Shown here: piece by piece, positions 22,392 through 23,620 of the stretch
Layout of the letters: every line of letters begins with the position of its first letter
Position numbering within the stretch: the first letter of the stretch is position 1
From: CAYLZW01 sp964388085
GTDB lineage: Bacteria; Myxococcota; UBA727; CAYLZW01
Assembly: GCA_964388085.1 (NCBI GenBank)
Contig: CAYLZW010000065.1
Span: 1-23,620 of the forward strand
Direction of reading: 5' to 3'
Length of the DNA: 23,620 nt
Translations under genes and position numbers: made by a program
The notes under the pieces: generated by a model
What the model saw: only the letters and a program-made list of their open reading frames with translations
Database searches by the model: none
What the model was told of the DNA's origin: nothing

Positions 22392-22766
22392 TCAGAGACG
22401 GACCTTCACCTTCGCCAAGGCGCCGTCGATGAGCTGCCGGCCGCGCTGCCGGCTGATTCTCATGAGGTCGCTGAGCTCCGCGAGCTTCATCCCGCCGCGC
22501 TCCGCGACGTCGAGAGCACACGTCTCGGGCAACTCCCACACCTCGAGGTCGGGGAAGTTGAGCCGGAGCCCGCCCTTCGCCGTCACGTCGACGTAGAGGT
22601 GAAAGCGGCAGGAGACGAACAGGCACGGGCGCGGCCCGTCCTGACACTCTGCGCGCGTCCGAGGTCGGCGCTCGTTCACCACGTGCAGCATGCGGCGTGG
22701 ACCCGTCTCGGCCTGCGATGGCGCCGTCTCGACGATCGGCGCGGCTGCTGATGCTCCGTCGAACAT
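22392..22766 (-). CDS. Four-Cys protein with sigma-70 region-4-like HTH
   Basis: This 124-aa protein matches a small family of sigma-factor-like HTH proteins known from Deltaproteobacteria/Myxococcota and their phages. The central part 'PRPCLFVSCRFHLYVDV' and 'GLRLNFPDLEVWELPETCALDVAERGG' is the family hallmark. The C-terminal 'LAELSDLMRISRQRGRQLID' then 'GALAKVKV' reads as region 4.2 (compare 'EEVGEILGVTRERVRQIE..AL.KL'). Cys41, Cys48, Cys53 and Cys83 could bind a metal or Fe-S centre. Region 2 of sigma factors is absent, so it is not a complete sigma factor; it may modulate host RNA polymerase or bind DNA. The ATG at 22766 has a strong GGAGGAGGGAGG site. It lies within the late operon, directly upstream of the beta-helix gene. 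Confidence 0.75.
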   Translation of the reverse strand: MFDGASAAAPIVETAPSQAETGPRRMLHVVNERRPRTRAECQDGPRPCLFVSCRFHLYVDVTAKGGLRLNFPDLEVWELPETCALDVAERGGMKLAELSDLMRISRQRGRQLIDGALAKVKVRL

Positions 22767-22793
22767 CCCCCTCCCTCCTCCATCGAGAACGGG

Positions 22794-22982
22794 TCATCGG
22801 TGGGCCTCCTCGTCGGTGAGTTCGGCCAGATCGAGGATCGCGACGAGAGCCATGAGCGCGACGTCGGCGTCAGGGTGCCGGCTCAGCCGAGCGAGCCGCT
22901 CGAGGAGGCGCTCGGCCTCTTCCCGCGTCATCTGCGCGAGACGCTCCCGCACGTCGACGACCGCCCCGGTCGCGGCGCTCAT
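22794..22982 (-). CDS. Small helical phage protein (62 aa)
   Basis: This acidic, Leu/Ala-rich protein consists of two or three helices ('VRERLAQMTREEAERLLERL' and 'DADVALMALVAILDLAELTD'). Its ATG at 22982 overlaps the terminase small subunit stop by 4 nt (ATGA). The longer upstream frame only shadows that gene. The end of its sequence resembles the 'DDDQMRLTAAIAVLDRHL' stretch of the 117-aa protein. Its position directly after the small terminase suggests a packaging accessory role, without direct proof. Confidence 0.6.
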   Translation of the reverse strand: MSAATGAVVDVRERLAQMTREEAERLLERLARLSRHPDADVALMALVAILDLAELTDEEAHR

Positions 22983-23542
22983 TGGGACGCTCCGCTCTGC
23001 GCACTCTGGAGCGCAGCAAGGAAGGCGGCGAGGCGATCGTTCCCGTCGTCGGCCTCCTTGAACCAGCCGGACACCCTCGCGAGCATCTCCATGGCCTTGA
23101 TCTGCACGCTCACGGTGGCGGGGACGTGGACGTAGCTCCCATCGGCGCCGGCGACAGGCTCGCCGGTCGTTCGGTCGCACAACCTGACGACGGCGTCGCC
23201 ACGCCCGATCGCGGACAAACGCCGCATCATCGCCTCACGCGTCATCACGAGCGGGTCGGACGCTTGGCGTGCCTGGATCGCCGCGCGAACCTTGGCATTC
23301 CTCAGCAACCGCGACGCCTCGGCGTGGGCGTTCTTCGCGGAGTACCCGGCGATCTTGGCAGACAGGGTCCCGTTGCCGGCAGCCTCGCCCATGTACGCCT
23401 CGACGAAGCGCCGCTGCTTCTCGGTGAGCGTCTCGCCGTCGTCGGAGTGATCGGCACTATAGTGCATGCCCCATGGTGCGCGACTCTCGCTAGTTTCGCA
23501 ACTGTGTCCCCTTGCTGTGGCGTTGCTCTTGGCGGCGCTCAT
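22979..23542 (-). CDS. Phage terminase small subunit
   Basis: This 187-aa protein carries the small-terminase signature 'LTEKQRRFVEAYMGEAAGNG' (39-58), then an HTH region 'LSAKIAGYSAKNAHAEASRL' (60-79) and 'LRNAKVRAAIQAR' (80-92). This is the Terminase_2-like DNA-binding domain that recognises the packaging site and recruits the large subunit. The C-terminal half ('VSVQIKAMEMLARVSGWFKE') fits the oligomerisation and linker region. The ATG at 23542 has GAGGCG about 7 nt upstream and forms an ATGA overlap with a gene entering from the right; ATG 23467 is a shorter alternative just before the conserved domain. No large subunit follows it in this operon, which is unusual because the two are normally adjacent. 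Confidence 0.88.
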   Translation of the reverse strand: MSAAKSNATARGHSCETSESRAPWGMHYSADHSDDGETLTEKQRRFVEAYMGEAAGNGTLSAKIAGYSAKNAHAEASRLLRNAKVRAAIQARQASDPLVMTREAMMRRLSAIGRGDAVVRLCDRTTGEPVAGADGSYVHVPATVSVQIKAMEMLARVSGWFKEADDGNDRLAAFLAALQSAQSGASQ

Positions 23543-23620
23543 GACTGCGCCTCGGCCCGAAGGACGCCATCCCCCTCTACGTTGGCGAGATGGCGAGAAT
23601 GGGCGGAAGTGCTGCCGCCT
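23539..23620 (-). CDS. C-terminal end of a phage gene cut by the window edge
   Basis: On the minus strand a frame is open from the window edge to a TGA at 23541-23539, ending '...HLANVEGDGVLRAEAQS'. The stop overlaps the terminase small subunit start as ATGA, the same junction used three more times in this operon. Only about 26 residues are visible, so no function can be given. Codon third positions are mostly G or C. Confidence 0.5.
   Translation of the reverse strand, partial: GGSTSAHSRHLANVEGDGVLRAEAQS

Larger units (their letters stand above)
13471..23620. mobile_element. Left part of a prophage inserted at a tRNA 3' end (continues beyond window)
   Basis: The left boundary is the tRNA 3'-end fragment at 13471-13492. 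To its right the style changes from metabolic and envelope genes to short genes on alternating strands (13597-17351), then to a packed minus-strand late operon with a terminase small subunit and ejection-like proteins (17348-23620). No integrase, large terminase, portal, capsid or lysis gene is visible, so the element must extend past the right edge. The late genes have intact frames, so the prophage may be functional. Confidence 0.8.

Noticed and set aside
22392..22766. Full sigma factor
   Set aside because: Only a region-4-like HTH is present; regions 2 and 3 for -10 recognition and core binding are missing.
1..23620. CRISPR array, insertion sequence or rRNA operon
   Set aside because: No regularly spaced repeats with unique spacers, no transposase, and no rRNA-like segments were seen on either strand.

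Overview
The window is GC-rich DNA with strongly G/C-ending codons. The gene types point to Myxococcota (a myxobacterium-like host): a lipoprotein with a Cys-paired RCC1 propeller behind an Asp-Ala-Gly linker, a PATAN/DUF4388-like protein fused to TPRs, and a LEA-type lipoprotein. The host assignment is an inference from gene content; no rRNA is present.

Positions 1 to about 13470 are chromosomal. A PATAN/TPR protein runs in from the left edge. A minus-strand run follows: a conserved hypothetical protein, rsmD and coaD packed tightly together, then a class I aminotransferase and a PDZ lipoprotein. Next come a two-helix membrane protein facing a LEA-type lipoprotein, an orphan glutamine amidotransferase of the PabA/TrpG type, a double-hotdog MaoC hydratase coupled to an NAGPA-type lipoprotein, a fused 3-hydroxyacyl-CoA dehydrogenase/enoyl-CoA hydratase with the dehydrogenase at the N-terminus, a secreted and membrane-anchored protein, and an RCC1 propeller lipoprotein. 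The MaoC hydratase and the fused dehydrogenase/hydratase suggest local fatty acyl-CoA metabolism.

At 13471-13492 the minus strand reads exactly like the last 22 nt of a tRNA (T-loop, T-stem, acceptor strand, discriminator, CCA), probably tRNA-Glu, with no 5' part. I interpret this as the left attachment site of a prophage that fills the rest of the window and leaves it on the right. The integrase and the rebuilt tRNA should lie beyond the right edge.

The prophage has two parts. The left part (13597-17351) has genes on alternating strands: an orphan HsdR-N-type nuclease, two small membrane proteins, a phage protein with an Asn-Ala/Ala-Pro-Leu-Leu motif, and an XRE-like regulator. A divergent control region at 16166-16348 contains a perfect 14-bp palindrome. 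The right part (17348-23620) is one minus-strand late operon, tightly packed with repeated 4-nt ATGA overlaps. In transcription order it encodes a gene cut by the edge, the terminase small subunit, a 62-aa helical protein, a four-Cys protein with a sigma-region-4-like HTH, a beta-helix spike or appendage protein, a glycine-zipper protein, a 117-aa protein, and two long coiled-coil proteins that look like DNA-ejection (internal virion) proteins. The large terminase, portal, capsid and lysis genes are not in the window.

The most promising leads are the nuclease and membrane-protein cargo beside the attachment site, the sigma-4-like protein inside the late operon, the tRNA-derived attachment site, and the repeat structure of the largest ejection-like protein.
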